A DNA stretch of 55,034 bases from Acidobacteriaceae bacterium (GTDB lineage Bacteria; Acidobacteriota; Terriglobia; Terriglobales; Acidobacteriaceae): assembly GCA_003168355.1 (NCBI GenBank), contig PMSQ01000211.1, forward strand, positions 1,181 to 56,214, read 5' to 3'. The position numbers and the translations under genes were made by a program. Positions 17,189 through 26,303 of the stretch are shown piece by piece. Numbering within the stretch: the first letter of the stretch is position 1; the number at the start of each line of letters is the position of its first letter. Under the pieces are notes generated by a model. The model saw nothing but the letters and a program-made list of their open reading frames with translations, had not been told where the DNA came from and made no database searches.

Positions 17189-18433
17189 GTGAACGCCGAG
17201 ATCATTGCGGTTGGCTCCGAGTTGCTCACGCCTTTCCGCATGGACACGAACTCTCTTTATCTCACCGAGCAGATTAATCAACTGGGCGTTGAAGTAAGTT
17301 TTAAGAGCGTGGTGGGCGATGACTTCAAGCGCCTGGTTGCGGCTGCGCAACATGCCTTGTTCCGCTCCGCGATCGTGATGTTCAGCGGCGGTCTGGGCCC
17401 CACCGAAGATGACCTCACCCGCGAAGCTGTGGCCGAAGCGTTGGGCGTCTCCCTGCGACGCGATGAAGAAGTTCTCGGCGGGATCGAAAAGCGTTTTGCT
17501 TCGCGTGGGTGGAAGATGTCCCCCAACAATGCTAAGCAGGCGGATGTGCTCGAAGGCGCGGTGGTACTCCCCAACGCCAACGGAACCGCGCCAGGACAGT
17601 GGCTGAGCGGCAAGTTCGACGGGCGCGAGCGCATCGTCATACTGTTGCCCGGGCCTCCGCACGAGCTTAAGGCTTTATTCGAAGCGGAGTGCCGCGAGCG
17701 CTTGCGCTCGAAACTTCCTGTAGCATTCCTGGCAACTCGCGTATTGAAGGTCGCGATGCTGGGAGAATCTCTGGTGGATGCGCGCGTGGCGCCGATCTAC
17801 AAGCGATATGGCGATGTGCAGACCACCATTTTGGCGGGAGCGGGAGAAATCCAACTGCACTTCAAGGCGCGCGCCGAGACGATGGACGCGGCGCAGGCGC
17901 GGGTGGACGAAGCGGCTGGCGCAGTGGAGGAAGAACTCGATGATGCCGTGTTCTCGCGGGATGGAGAGTCGCTCGAACAAATCGTCGGCTACTGGCTGCA
18001 GATGCGTAACGCCACCCTGGCGGTGGCGGAATCGTGCACGGGTGGACTGCTGGGCGAGCGGATTACATCGATCGGCGGGAGTTCGCGCTACTTTGCCGGC
18101 GGTGCAATCGTCTACTCGAATACGGTAAAGACCGAACTCGTGGGCGTGCCCGCCGACATGATTGAGCGCCATGGAGCGGTGAGCCGGGAGGTAGCTGCGG
18201 CCCTGGCGGAAGGTATTCGCTATCGCTGCGAGGCCACGCTCGGTATCGGCATCACCGGCGTGGCCGGCCCCGGCGGAGGAACGCCGGAGAAGCCCGTAGG
18301 ATTGGTGTTCCATGCTTTGGCCAGCGATAGCGGGACAGAAGTGATCGAGCGGAACTTCCCCGGAGATCGCAAGCGCATCCGCTGGTTCGCGACCACACTG
18401 GCGCTGGATATGGTGCGAAGGAAATTGATGTAA
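17189..18433 (+). CDS. cinA: CinA: competence/damage-inducible protein with NMN deamidase-type domain, 414 aa
   Basis: The N-terminal MoCF/MoeA-like domain opens with AEIIAVGSELLTPFRMDTNS and contains FSGGLGPTEDDLTREAVAEA. The C-terminal CinA (PncC) domain holds AESCTGGLLGERITS, YFAGGAIVYSN and GITGVAGPGGGTPEKPVG. The C-terminal domain deamidates NMN in pyridine-nucleotide recycling; full-length CinA also has ADP-ribose pyrophosphatase activity in some species. Starts at a GTG at 17189. cinA followed by thpR is a widespread gene order. Confidence 0.94.
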   Translation: MNAEIIAVGSELLTPFRMDTNSLYLTEQINQLGVEVSFKSVVGDDFKRLVAAAQHALFRSAIVMFSGGLGPTEDDLTREAVAEALGVSLRRDEEVLGGIEKRFASRGWKMSPNNAKQADVLEGAVVLPNANGTAPGQWLSGKFDGRERIVILLPGPPHELKALFEAECRERLRSKLPVAFLATRVLKVAMLGESLVDARVAPIYKRYGDVQTTILAGAGEIQLHFKARAETMDAAQARVDEAAGAVEEELDDAVFSRDGESLEQIVGYWLQMRNATLAVAESCTGGLLGERITSIGGSSRYFAGGAIVYSNTVKTELVGVPADMIERHGAVSREVAAALAEGIRYRCEATLGIGITGVAGPGGGTPEKPVGLVFHALASDSGTEVIERNFPGDRKRIRWFATTLALDMVRRKLM

Positions 18434-18443
18434 GGGGCTATTG

Positions 18444-18555
18444 GCTCTTAGCTTTTGGCTTGGAACTCTGTCGTACGGTTCGAGGCCCAACGCCGCGCCT
18501 GGAGTGGTGAACCGAGAGCCCAGCAACAGAACGATTCACGCTAAAGGCTAAGAGC
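18444..18555 (+). repeat. Imperfect 16-bp inverted repeat between cinA and thpR
   Basis: GCTCTTAGCTTTTGGC at 18444-18459 and GCTAAAGGCTAAGAGC at 18540-18555 pair at 14 of 16 positions, with about 80 nt between. The right arm ends 5 bp before the thpR ATG and could occlude its start when paired. Confidence 0.55.
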
Positions 18556-18560
18556 TTCTT

Positions 18561-19148
18561 ATGCGCCTTTTTGTCGCGCTCGATATCGACGACCACATCC
18601 GCGGCCGGATTGCCCGCTTTCTCGACGGCGTGCGCGGATTTGCCCCCGATGTGCGCTGGGTGAGGGTTGAATCACTGCACGTCACGCTGAAGTTCATCGG
18701 CGAAAGCTCGGATGGAGATGTTGAGAAAATCAAGCAGGCGCTGGAGAGGATTGAAGCTGGCATGATTGAACTGAACTTTCGCGGCTATGGATTCTTTCCG
18801 GGAGCGCGGGCGCCGCGGGTGTTCTGGGCCGGAATTGAGGCGGAGCTGAAACTGACTGCCCTAGCAACGGCGGTGGATGAAATGCTGGTATCGCTACACA
18901 TTCCAAAGGAGGAACACGCTTTCAGCCCGCACCTTACGCTGGCACGGGGCGCAGGAGGCTCAGGCTCGCCGCGCAACCAAAAAAGTGACGGTCCGAACCG
19001 GAGCTTTCAGCATTTGCACGAAAAACTGGCGGCGCTGCCTGCGCCGGAGTTTGGTACGATGACGGCCCGCGAGTTTTTCTTGTATCAGAGCCGGCTTTTG
19101 CCCGGCGGCTCAAAGTACCTGAAGCTGGCGGGATTTGGTTTGCGATAA
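18561..19148 (+). CDS. thpR: RNA 2',3'-cyclic phosphodiesterase ThpR (LigT family), 195 aa
   Basis: Two HxTx motifs of the 2H phosphoesterase fold are present: SLHVTLKFIGE (His40) and FSPHLTLARGAG (about residue 130). The N-terminal MRLFVALDID is typical. The enzyme opens 2',3'-cyclic phosphates on RNA ends. The length fits the family. The genomic place after cinA is conserved in many bacteria. Confidence 0.93.
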   Translation: MRLFVALDIDDHIRGRIARFLDGVRGFAPDVRWVRVESLHVTLKFIGESSDGDVEKIKQALERIEAGMIELNFRGYGFFPGARAPRVFWAGIEAELKLTALATAVDEMLVSLHIPKEEHAFSPHLTLARGAGGSGSPRNQKSDGPNRSFQHLHEKLAALPAPEFGTMTAREFFLYQSRLLPGGSKYLKLAGFGLR

Positions 19149-19175
19149 CGCGTCGCGCGTGGACCTCACAAACAC

Positions 19176-19799
19176 TTGCCAACATTCCTCATCATCGCTG
19201 TACTGAGCTACCTGCTGGGGTCGATTCCCTTCGGATATCTGCTGGTACGCCTCTTCCGCGGCGAAGATGTGCGGCAAAGCGGCAGCGGGAACATCGGAGC
19301 CACGAATGTCTCCCGCAAATCGCCGGCCCTGGGAGTACTGACGTTGCTGTTGGATGCGCTAAAGGGATCCGCGGCGGTCGGGCTGGCAGCTTTCCTCTCG
19401 AGTCGAATGCTCGGCGGGGTGATGCCTTATCAGGTCATGTCAATGGCGGCGTTATTCGCGGTCCTCGGCCACGTGTTTCCCGTGTGGCTGAAGTTTCGCG
19501 GTGGTAAAGGAGTGGCCACGGGGCTGGGCTCATTTATCGTGCTTGCTCCCAAGGCGGTTCTGCTAGCAGCGGGTATCTTTGTCGCAGTCGTAATCATCTC
19601 TCGCTACGTTTCGCTCGGGTCGATTATCGCGGTGGCATCTTTTCCCTTGCTCGTTTACGGGATGCGCGCGTATGGGAACAAACCGATTGCCCTGGCATTG
19701 ATGGCTGCCACTTCCCTGCTCATCATTGCGAAGCATCACGAAAACATCCGCCGCCTGCTTGCCGGCACCGAAAGCCGCGCGGGAGCGAAGCACGCATGA
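19176..19799 (+). CDS. plsY: Acyl-phosphate:glycerol-3-phosphate acyltransferase PlsY, 207 aa
   Basis: Membrane enzyme that adds the first acyl chain to glycerol-3-phosphate. Landmarks: YLLGSIPFGYLL, the serine/glycine motif GSGNIGATNVSR, and the second loop HVFPVWLKFRGGKGVATGLG. Five hydrophobic segments. Starts at a TTG (19176) with no obvious ribosome-binding site; the family begins almost exactly here. The TGA overlaps the gpsA ATG (ATGA). Confidence 0.95.
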   Translation: MPTFLIIAVLSYLLGSIPFGYLLVRLFRGEDVRQSGSGNIGATNVSRKSPALGVLTLLLDALKGSAAVGLAAFLSSRMLGGVMPYQVMSMAALFAVLGHVFPVWLKFRGGKGVATGLGSFIVLAPKAVLLAAGIFVAVVIISRYVSLGSIIAVASFPLLVYGMRAYGNKPIALALMAATSLLIIAKHHENIRRLLAGTESRAGAKHA

Positions 19800-20815
19800 G
19801 CGAAATTGCAATCATCGGAGCTGGAGCCTGGGGCACGGCGCTGTCGATCATTCTGGGCCGCAAGGAGACTCACCGGCTACGGCTGTGGGCCCACGAAAAG
19901 GAGATTTGTGAGAGCATCGCCCGGCAACGCGTAAACGAAATGTTTCTTCCTGGCCAGCTCATCCCGGCTTGCGTGACGCCGTGCAATGACCTGGCGGAAG
20001 CGCTCGAAGATGCCGCCATCGTAGTGAGCGTGATGCCTTCGCAACATTGCCGCCGCTTGTTTGAACAGATGCGCTCGCACCTGCAAGCAGAAACCATAAT
20101 TGTCAGCGCGACCAAGGGACTGGAGGAAAACTCCCTGCTGCGCATGACCGAGGTGATCGCGCAGGTGGTGAAGGCCGACGGCGGGACGGCGCCGCGGATT
20201 GGAGCCCTTAGCGGCCCATCGTTTGCTCTGGAAGCTGCACGAGGAGACCCAACGGCAATCGCCATCGCATCGCAGGACACGGAATTGGCTCGGTCAGTCC
20301 AGCAAGAGTTCAGCCATGCCAGCTTTCGCATCTACACTAACGAAGACCCGATCGGCGTGGAACTTGGCGGAGCGCTGAAGAATACGATCGCGATCGCCGC
20401 CGGCGTTTGCGCAGGGCTCGGCCTGGGACACAACTCCGTGGCGGCGCTCATCACGCGGGGTCTGGCCGAAATGACGCGGCTCGTCATCGCCTGCGGCGGC
20501 AGACCTGAAACCATGGCGGGACTGGCAGGCCTTGGCGACCTGGTGCTGACTTGCACCGGAGGCCTCTCCCGCAATCGCAGCGTGGGCGTCGAGCTCGGAC
20601 GCGGACGAAAGTTGCCTGAGATTCTCGCCGGCATGCGTGGCATGGTTGCAGAGGGAGTTTTCACTACAACGGCTGCGGTGGGGCTGGCGCGCGCCCGCGG
20701 CATTGAGATGCCCATCACCGAGCAGATGCACGCGATCCTGCAGGGGAGCAAAGCTCCGCGCGCGGCAATTTATGAATTGATGACTCGCAGCAGCAAAAGC
20801 GAAGCGCTCACCTGA
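19796..20815 (+). CDS. gpsA: NAD(P)H-dependent glycerol-3-phosphate dehydrogenase, 339 aa
   Basis: Makes glycerol-3-phosphate, the substrate of PlsY, from dihydroxyacetone phosphate. The Rossmann motif is IIGAGAWGTALS, followed by SATKGLE, LSGPSFALEAARGDPT and the catalytic lysine region GGALKNTIAIAAG. The family motif GLGDLVLTCTGGLSRNR is intact. Overlaps plsY by 4 bp, so the two consecutive steps are translationally coupled. A very long antisense frame runs across the end of this gene and the next; it is a shadow. Confidence 0.96.
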   Translation: MSEIAIIGAGAWGTALSIILGRKETHRLRLWAHEKEICESIARQRVNEMFLPGQLIPACVTPCNDLAEALEDAAIVVSVMPSQHCRRLFEQMRSHLQAETIIVSATKGLEENSLLRMTEVIAQVVKADGGTAPRIGALSGPSFALEAARGDPTAIAIASQDTELARSVQQEFSHASFRIYTNEDPIGVELGGALKNTIAIAAGVCAGLGLGHNSVAALITRGLAEMTRLVIACGGRPETMAGLAGLGDLVLTCTGGLSRNRSVGVELGRGRKLPEILAGMRGMVAEGVFTTTAAVGLARARGIEMPITEQMHAILQGSKAPRAAIYELMTRSSKSEALT

Positions 20816-20956
20816 GGTACAGAAGATCCGGCCGTCGCCGTGTTTTCCTGCCAAACCCGTGCCGAACGCCCACTTTGGCTGGTACTTTGGTAATCGCAAA
20901 GGCTCGCGGTTTTCGCCTCGCAGCACTCCTTCCAGATTAAACTTTATAAAGACCCC

Positions 20957-22849
20957 GTGAAATCCGACGCCACTTCGGCCCCCGACGCTCGCGAACCGAG
21001 TCATAGTAGCGACTTGTCTTCCGCTGCGCAGACTCCGGCTCGCATCCCGATTCTGTATGTGATCCTCGGCGTGCTTCTGGTGATCAGCATCGTCCCCATG
21101 TACTTCTACTCCGCGCAAGTGGAAGCCATCAATCGGGATCGCCTGAAGACCAACGAAATGCTGCTGCAGAATACCGTGACGCGGTCGCTGGCCGACGATC
21201 TTTCGCAGCATGAGCACTCCCTGCGCATGATGCTGGCCAACCTTTCTTCGGCGATTCAAGTGGCGAGCGGGGGCGACATCGGCAGCAAGAACATCGAAGC
21301 GCCGGAGTTGCGCGCGCTGCTGGAAAACTTTGTTTCCTCTTCGGATGAACTCGCTTATGCCACTCTGCTCAACTCCGATGCCAAGGGGGTTTCGGCCGGA
21401 CGCATCGCGCCGGACGCCTTCCTGCAGCGGGAGTTGCAGCATGGCTTTGACGCCGCCCGCGATGGCCGAGCTTACAACGGTCAGGCGCTGCAGGTCGGAA
21501 ACGGCAAGTCCGCGCGTACGGTTGTGCTGGTAAGTAGTCCCGTCAGCTACGGCGGCCGGTTTCTGGGTATGGTGGGCGCGGTCGTGGACTTGCAATTCCT
21601 GATTCGCCGCCTGCAGGAAGTTAGCGGCGGCGGTCTGATTCCTTATGTTGTGGACTCGCAGGGCCGGCTGGTGGCTGCCGGGACTCCACAATATGTGACC
21701 GGCCAGGACATGAAGAGCCTGGAGATCGTTCGCAACTTCGTCGACGAAGGCAACAAGGCGCAGTTGGCCGCCACCAAAGAGTTCGCTGTCCGCGAAGGCA
21801 AGAACAATGTTGAGATGCTTGGCACCTACAGCCCGGTTACCGCGCTCGATTGGGCAGTCGTGGTACAGAAGCCACAGCTCGAAGCCTACCGCGGAGTCTA
21901 CGAGATGCAACGCACAGCTCGCCTGCTGGCGATTCTGGCGGTGTTCCTCAGCATTGGCGTAAGCATTTTTGCGGCCCGCAGAATTACCAATCCCCTGCAA
22001 ACTCTCACCCAGTCCAGCCGTGCTCTGGCGCGCGGAGATTTTTCGCAGCGCGTTCACCTGGCCAGCCACACCGAAATCGGCGAATTGGCGGAGACCTTTA
22101 ACACCATGTCGCAGGAACTGGAACACTTTGTCGAAGATCTGAAGCGGGCTGCGGAAGAAAATCGCGCGCTGTTCCTGGGCTCGATCCAGATGCTGGCAGG
22201 AGCGGTCGACGAGAAGGATCCCTACACTCGCGGCCATTCCGACCGCGTCACGCGTTATTCGCTGATGATCGGCAAAGAAATGAATCTGCCGGCGACTTTT
22301 ATGGAGACGCTGCAGATTTCCGCGCAGCTCCACGACGTGGGCAAGATCGGAATCGAAGACCACATCCTGAAGAAGCCTGGCGCGCTTACCGCAGAGGAAT
22401 TTGAGGTCATGAAGACCCACACCACGAAGGGCGCCAACATCCTGCGCCCGGTAACCCAGCTTGCGGAGATGCTCCCCGGCATTGAGCTTCATCACGAAGC
22501 TCTCGATGGCCGCGGCTATCCTTACGGCCTCAGGGGAGAGCAGATTCCGCTGCTGGCGAAGGTAATCGCAGTAGCCGATACTTTTGATGCATTGACTACC
22601 AATCGCCCTTACCAGCATGCACACACTCCTGAAGAGGCGTTGAAAATCATCCAGAATCTTGCCGGCAAGCGGCTTGATCCCGAACCCGTGGCTGCGCTGC
22701 TGGCGGTTTACGCACGTGGCGAGATTCGTATCCAACGCATCTCGATCAAGCGGCCGGTGGCCGTCGTGGATACGTCCGCTAACGCCCTGCCCCCTGCCGG
22801 GCCGCTGCCTACAGCGGACACGGGCAACCTCGAGAGAACACGCGCCTAA
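20957..22849 (+). CDS. Membrane sensor with dCache, HAMP and HD-GYP domains (c-di-GMP phosphodiesterase type), 630 aa
   Basis: A cytoplasmic N-tail, TM1 at about 30-50 (IPILYVILGVLLVISIV), then a periplasmic sensor (about 55-310) of Cache type. TM2 at about 320-340 (LLAILAVFLSIGVSIF) leads to a HAMP domain (about 342-395) and an HD-GYP domain (about 405-585). The metal-site motifs are LHDVGKIGI and HHEALDGRGYPYGL, so the phosphodiesterase looks active. It probably lowers c-di-GMP on sensing a small ligand. GTG start at 20957, preceded by an AT-rich TTAAACTTTATAAAG. Confidence 0.9.
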   Translation: MKSDATSAPDAREPSHSSDLSSAAQTPARIPILYVILGVLLVISIVPMYFYSAQVEAINRDRLKTNEMLLQNTVTRSLADDLSQHEHSLRMMLANLSSAIQVASGGDIGSKNIEAPELRALLENFVSSSDELAYATLLNSDAKGVSAGRIAPDAFLQRELQHGFDAARDGRAYNGQALQVGNGKSARTVVLVSSPVSYGGRFLGMVGAVVDLQFLIRRLQEVSGGGLIPYVVDSQGRLVAAGTPQYVTGQDMKSLEIVRNFVDEGNKAQLAATKEFAVREGKNNVEMLGTYSPVTALDWAVVVQKPQLEAYRGVYEMQRTARLLAILAVFLSIGVSIFAARRITNPLQTLTQSSRALARGDFSQRVHLASHTEIGELAETFNTMSQELEHFVEDLKRAAEENRALFLGSIQMLAGAVDEKDPYTRGHSDRVTRYSLMIGKEMNLPATFMETLQISAQLHDVGKIGIEDHILKKPGALTAEEFEVMKTHTTKGANILRPVTQLAEMLPGIELHHEALDGRGYPYGLRGEQIPLLAKVIAVADTFDALTTNRPYQHAHTPEEALKIIQNLAGKRLDPEPVAALLAVYARGEIRIQRISIKRPVAVVDTSANALPPAGPLPTADTGNLERTRA

Positions 22850-22905
22850 TCAGCGTTCCCGCCGATCTTCTTCTTGCAAGTCGCTGCGTAATTCCGTCTG
22901 ACCGC

Positions 22906-22911
22906 TATAAT
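22906..22911 (+). promoter_or_regulatory. -10 box of the ftsY promoter
   Basis: TATAAT ends 18 bp before the ftsY ATG (22930). No convincing -35 hexamer at normal spacing. The leader would be about 12 nt long. Confidence 0.4.
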
Positions 22912-22929
22912 TAAGTTTCAGGGTTTTTC

Positions 22930-23883
22930 ATGATTCAAACTTTGTTTGGCAGTACCGAAGAAAAGAAACCCGGACTTTTCGAACGCATGAAGCAGGCGGT
23001 CACGCGGACGCGTGAGAACCTCGCCGAGCGCATCGAAGAGGTCGTTTCCTTCGGCAAGGAAATCGATCGCAATACGCTGGATGATCTTGAGGCCACGCTG
23101 ATCGGCGCCGACCTCGGCACCATGACCACGCAGGAAGTCCTGGGCAAGCTCCGCGACAAGGCCGACCGCAAACAGATCAAAGACGTTCAGGAACTGAAAC
23201 GGCTGTTGAAAGAAGAGCTGCTCGCCATTCTGAATGCGGCGAATACCCGGCCTGTCCAAAGAGTCGACGGTACGCCTGAGGTGATTCTCGTGGTCGGTGT
23301 AAACGGCACGGGCAAAACCACGACCATTGGAAAGTTGTCGCAGGTATTTCGATCGCAGGGCAAGAACGTGCTGCTGTGCGCGGCGGATACTTTTCGCGCG
23401 GCAGCGATCGATCAACTTGAAATCTGGGGCGAGCGTACCGGCACGGAAGTGATCAAGACCAAGCCGGGCGGCGATCCTTCGGCCGTGTTGTTCGATGCGC
23501 TGCAAGCTGCAACTGCGCGGAACACGGACTATGTGATCGTCGACACCGCCGGCCGCCTGCATACCAAAACGAGCCTCATGTCAGAACTGGAGAAAATGCG
23601 GCGAACGGCGCAGCGCATCATCCCTGGGGCACCGCACGAGACGCTATTGGTAATGGACGCAACCACGGGCCAAAATGGCTTGCAACAGGCCCGCCTGTTT
23701 ACGGAGTCGGCGGGCGTTACCGGCATCGTGCTCACCAAGCTCGATGGCACTGCTAAGGGTGGGGTGGTGGTCGCGATCTCGCGCGAGTTGGGGCTGCCTG
23801 TGCGATTTGTTGGAGTGGGCGAGAAAGTTGGCGATCTGCTGCCCTTTGACCCAAAAGAGTTTGTGGATTCGCTGTTCGAATAG
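22930..23883 (+). CDS. ftsY: Signal recognition particle receptor FtsY, 317 aa
   Basis: SRP GTPase that docks Ffh-RNA-ribosome complexes at the membrane. The N domain spans about 15-100. The G domain follows with P-loop GVNGTGKTTTIGKL, the DTFRAAAIDQLEIW insertion motif, VDTAGRLHTK, TKLDGTAKGG and the FtsY-type end GVGEKVGDLLPFDPKEFVDS. The acidic A domain of E. coli FtsY is missing, as in many other phyla. The partner RNA is at 9314-9418. Confidence 0.97.
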   Translation: MIQTLFGSTEEKKPGLFERMKQAVTRTRENLAERIEEVVSFGKEIDRNTLDDLEATLIGADLGTMTTQEVLGKLRDKADRKQIKDVQELKRLLKEELLAILNAANTRPVQRVDGTPEVILVVGVNGTGKTTTIGKLSQVFRSQGKNVLLCAADTFRAAAIDQLEIWGERTGTEVIKTKPGGDPSAVLFDALQAATARNTDYVIVDTAGRLHTKTSLMSELEKMRRTAQRIIPGAPHETLLVMDATTGQNGLQQARLFTESAGVTGIVLTKLDGTAKGGVVVAISRELGLPVRFVGVGEKVGDLLPFDPKEFVDSLFE

Positions 23884-23891
23884 GAGGGCTA

Positions 23892-24116
23892 ATGCCGGAT
23901 GCTCGGAGCGAACGCTCGCGATTCAGGGCCCTGCTGGCTTTCCTGCGACGACTGCTGGGCGACAAACCGGTGGGTGGCGCACCACCCCAGTTGCCGGGTG
24001 ACCCATACGCCGACCGGATGGCGCCGGTGCGGCGTGGCCCCAAAGGTCGCAGTGGCGCAGCAGCAGTCGCCGAACCGGAAGAAGACTCCTATCGCGCGTT
24101 TCCGCCTCGCGGATAA
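23892..24116 (+). CDS. Small basic protein, 74 aa, unknown
   Basis: A strong GGAGG at the ftsY stop lies 6 nt before this ATG, so it is likely co-translated with ftsY. The N-terminal half is a basic amphipathic helix (RSRFRALLAFLRRLLG). The rest is Pro/Gly/Arg-rich and low in complexity, ending in YRAFPPRG. No family recognised. The helix could bind membrane or the SRP receptor's lipid surface, but that is a guess. Confidence 0.6.
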   Translation: MPDARSERSRFRALLAFLRRLLGDKPVGGAPPQLPGDPYADRMAPVRRGPKGRSGAAAVAEPEEDSYRAFPPRG

Positions 24117-24205
24117 ATTAAGCCGCATCCATTTCTATCGCTTTTCTCGGAGCACGGGCTTTCCCTGGGTCGCAGCAATCGCCTCTATAGTAAAAGTTAG
24201 CTTCC

Positions 24206-25369
24206 ATGGCCGACCACTCCACTGACGAGTTTCTCCACCGTGCGCTCGACTTGGCGCGCGAGGGACTTGGCTTAGCCTCGCCCAATCCTTACGTAGGTGC
24301 GGTCATCGTCGACGCGCAAGGCCAAATCGCGAGCACTGGCACTTACACCTACGAGGGTGTAAAGCATGCTGAAGTGCTCGCACTCGAGCAGGCGGGAGCC
24401 AAGGCCCGCGGCGGCACACTCTACATCAATCTCGAACCGCACTCGCACCAGGGCCGCACACTTCCCTGTACGGACGCTCTCATCGCCGCGGGGATTCACC
24501 GCGTGGTCGCATCCATGCCCGATCCCAATCCCAAGGTGAGCGGGCGGGGTTTCGAGAAGTTGCGAGCGGCGGGTGTCCAGGTAGAAGTCGGGCGGCTGGA
24601 AACGGAAGCAAAGCGGCTGAATGAGGCCTTCGCCCGCTACATTCGCCACAGCGTTCCCCTCGTCATGCTCAAGGCAGCGATGACGCTCGACGGCAAGATC
24701 GCGCCGCCACCAATGCCAGGGTTGAACCGCGTGGCCGGGATTCCAGCCGACGGATGGATCACCGGCGAATGTGCACGTGCCCACGTACAAGAACAGCGCC
24801 ACCAAAGCGATGCCATCCTTGTGGGCGTGGGAACCATCCTAGCCGACGATCCGTTGCTCAGCGATCGCAGCGGCCGTCCGCGGCGGCGTCCGCTGCTGCG
24901 CGTGATTCTGGATTCGCGGCTGCGGCTGCCGTTGGAGTCGCGCCTGGTGCAGAGCCTCGCGCATGAAGCCGCCTGCAAGGATGACGTGCTGGTTCTCTGC
25001 TCCTCCGGCGAGGAAAAGAAGAAGCGTGAACTGGAGGCGCGCGGCATCCGGGTCGAGCAACTTTCAGCGGCGGAGGGACGTCCAGATATTCACGCAGTTC
25101 TGCGCCGCCTGGGACAGATGGAAATTACGAGTGTGATGATTGAAGGTGGAGCAGCGATAAACGGGATGGCGCTCGCCTCCGGAGTCGTGGACAAGGTTTT
25201 TCTCTACTACGCGCCGAAGATTATGGGATGTATGGGATCGGTTCCACTCGCTGCCGACGCAGATTTCCGCCAACTGGATCAGGCGCTCCAGGTCAAGCAT
25301 CTCCGCCTGCATCATTTCGGAGAAGACCTCGCGGTGGAAGGGTATTTGCGCGATCCGTATGAGGAGTGA
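24206..25369 (+). CDS. ribD: Riboflavin biosynthesis bifunctional deaminase/reductase RibD, 387 aa
   Basis: Catalyses two consecutive steps of riboflavin synthesis. The N-terminal deaminase has HAEVLAL (His54, zinc ligand and catalytic Glu) and LEPHSHQGRTLPC. The C-terminal reductase has LKAAMTLDGKIA, ITGECARAHVQEQRHQSDAI, VGVGTILADDP and IEGGAAINGMAL. Oddity: the first zinc cysteine of the usual EPC motif is a histidine (His79) while the second (Cys88) is kept; His can still bind zinc. Riboflavin synthase ribE follows 0.9 kb downstream but is separated by a minus-strand gene. Confidence 0.95.
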   Translation: MADHSTDEFLHRALDLAREGLGLASPNPYVGAVIVDAQGQIASTGTYTYEGVKHAEVLALEQAGAKARGGTLYINLEPHSHQGRTLPCTDALIAAGIHRVVASMPDPNPKVSGRGFEKLRAAGVQVEVGRLETEAKRLNEAFARYIRHSVPLVMLKAAMTLDGKIAPPPMPGLNRVAGIPADGWITGECARAHVQEQRHQSDAILVGVGTILADDPLLSDRSGRPRRRPLLRVILDSRLRLPLESRLVQSLAHEAACKDDVLVLCSSGEEKKKRELEARGIRVEQLSAAEGRPDIHAVLRRLGQMEITSVMIEGGAAINGMALASGVVDKVFLYYAPKIMGCMGSVPLAADADFRQLDQALQVKHLRLHHFGEDLAVEGYLRDPYEE

Positions 25370-25462
25370 CCTTTTGCTTCGCCATGGACTCACAAAGTTA
25401 CGGAGAACATTAACTGGAAGATCGCCTTACTCTCCTCGTTCTCAACGCAATCTCCCTGCCAT

Positions 25463-26149
25463 TCACTTGCCGCCCGTCGTCAGCTTGAGATTGTCGAAGA
25501 CACACTGGAATCCGCCGCCTTCCGGAGCCGCGCACATGATGCCGACATCGGCTGTGGCCGAGGGAACCAGGTAACCCATGCGCACCGAGGTAAAATTCTT
25601 GCCATCTGACGAACAGAGAGTCTCGAGAGAATCCGGTTTGCGAACAACTCTCCACCAGACCGGTCCACTCGTTGCCAGATCGTTCATCGTCGACCAGTCG
25701 GAGAATTCTCGCGTGAAGACCACGCTGGCGTGGCGGGTGTTTTCGAAGAATTCCGTTCCGCATTTCACCCAGTTCTGGGCATCGATTCGAACCATCAGCC
25801 CAGCCTGGTCGTAGAGTGCCACATACTGACCGGCGACCCGGGCTTCGAAAACAAAATCCCCGCTGACCGGCAGATGAAAAAAGTGCCCGTTGTCGGTGAT
25901 GTATCCGTAAAACGTTTTCCGCCAGAAATCTGTCTTCGGACGTGCTGTCACGACGAGCTGGGTTTCTGAAACGGTTGCCGAAGCCGGCTCGTTCAGCCAC
26001 TTCATGCGACGGAGCAACACACCTCCGGGCGACGGCAGTTGTTCGATCAGTGGTGTGGCCCGGAGAATCCTCTTCCCTAAGAGTGCTCCGCCACTAAGGG
26101 TCAGCATTTGGGTTGTGAACTGGCGGCGGTTCGTATAGCGCACCTTCAT
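25463..26149 (-). CDS. DUF1349-like secreted concanavalin-fold protein, 228 aa
   Basis: The N-terminus YTNRRQFTTQMLTLSGGALL looks like a twin-arginine signal (RRQF then a hydrophobic stretch). The domain that follows matches DUF1349 (regulation-of-enolase-like): FYGYITDNGHFFHLPVSGDF, LYDQAGLMVRIDAQNWVKCG and WWRVVRKPDSLETLCSSDGK, ending VGIMCAAPEGGGFQCVFDNL. These are beta-sandwich carbohydrate-binding-like folds. It sits inverted between ribD and ribE. Ligand unknown. Confidence 0.8.
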   Translation of the reverse strand: MKVRYTNRRQFTTQMLTLSGGALLGKRILRATPLIEQLPSPGGVLLRRMKWLNEPASATVSETQLVVTARPKTDFWRKTFYGYITDNGHFFHLPVSGDFVFEARVAGQYVALYDQAGLMVRIDAQNWVKCGTEFFENTRHASVVFTREFSDWSTMNDLATSGPVWWRVVRKPDSLETLCSSDGKNFTSVRMGYLVPSATADVGIMCAAPEGGGFQCVFDNLKLTTGGK

Positions 26150-26303
26150 GGCTCCTGCTTGACGTTGTTTCCGAAAAACAAGATACTCTCTTTTCGCTTA
26201 TGGAAATGCAGGGTCACAGAAGAATTTGCTTATGAATATTTCGCCCCATGTTTCCGTGCTTCCATAGCGGGTTTATGATCTTTTGTTACTTATCGAGGTC
26301 CTC

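Noticed and set aside
18470-18500. A GGTTCGAGGC stretch that looks like a tRNA T-arm
   Set aside because: No acceptor stem, D-arm or anticodon arm can be built around it. I found no tRNA in the window.
20294-22735. An 813-codon open frame on the minus strand, antisense to gpsA and the HD-GYP gene
   Set aside because: Its translation has shadow composition (rich in His, Arg, Gln and Ala, no domains), while both plus-strand genes show full family motifs. Long antisense frames are common in GC-rich DNA.
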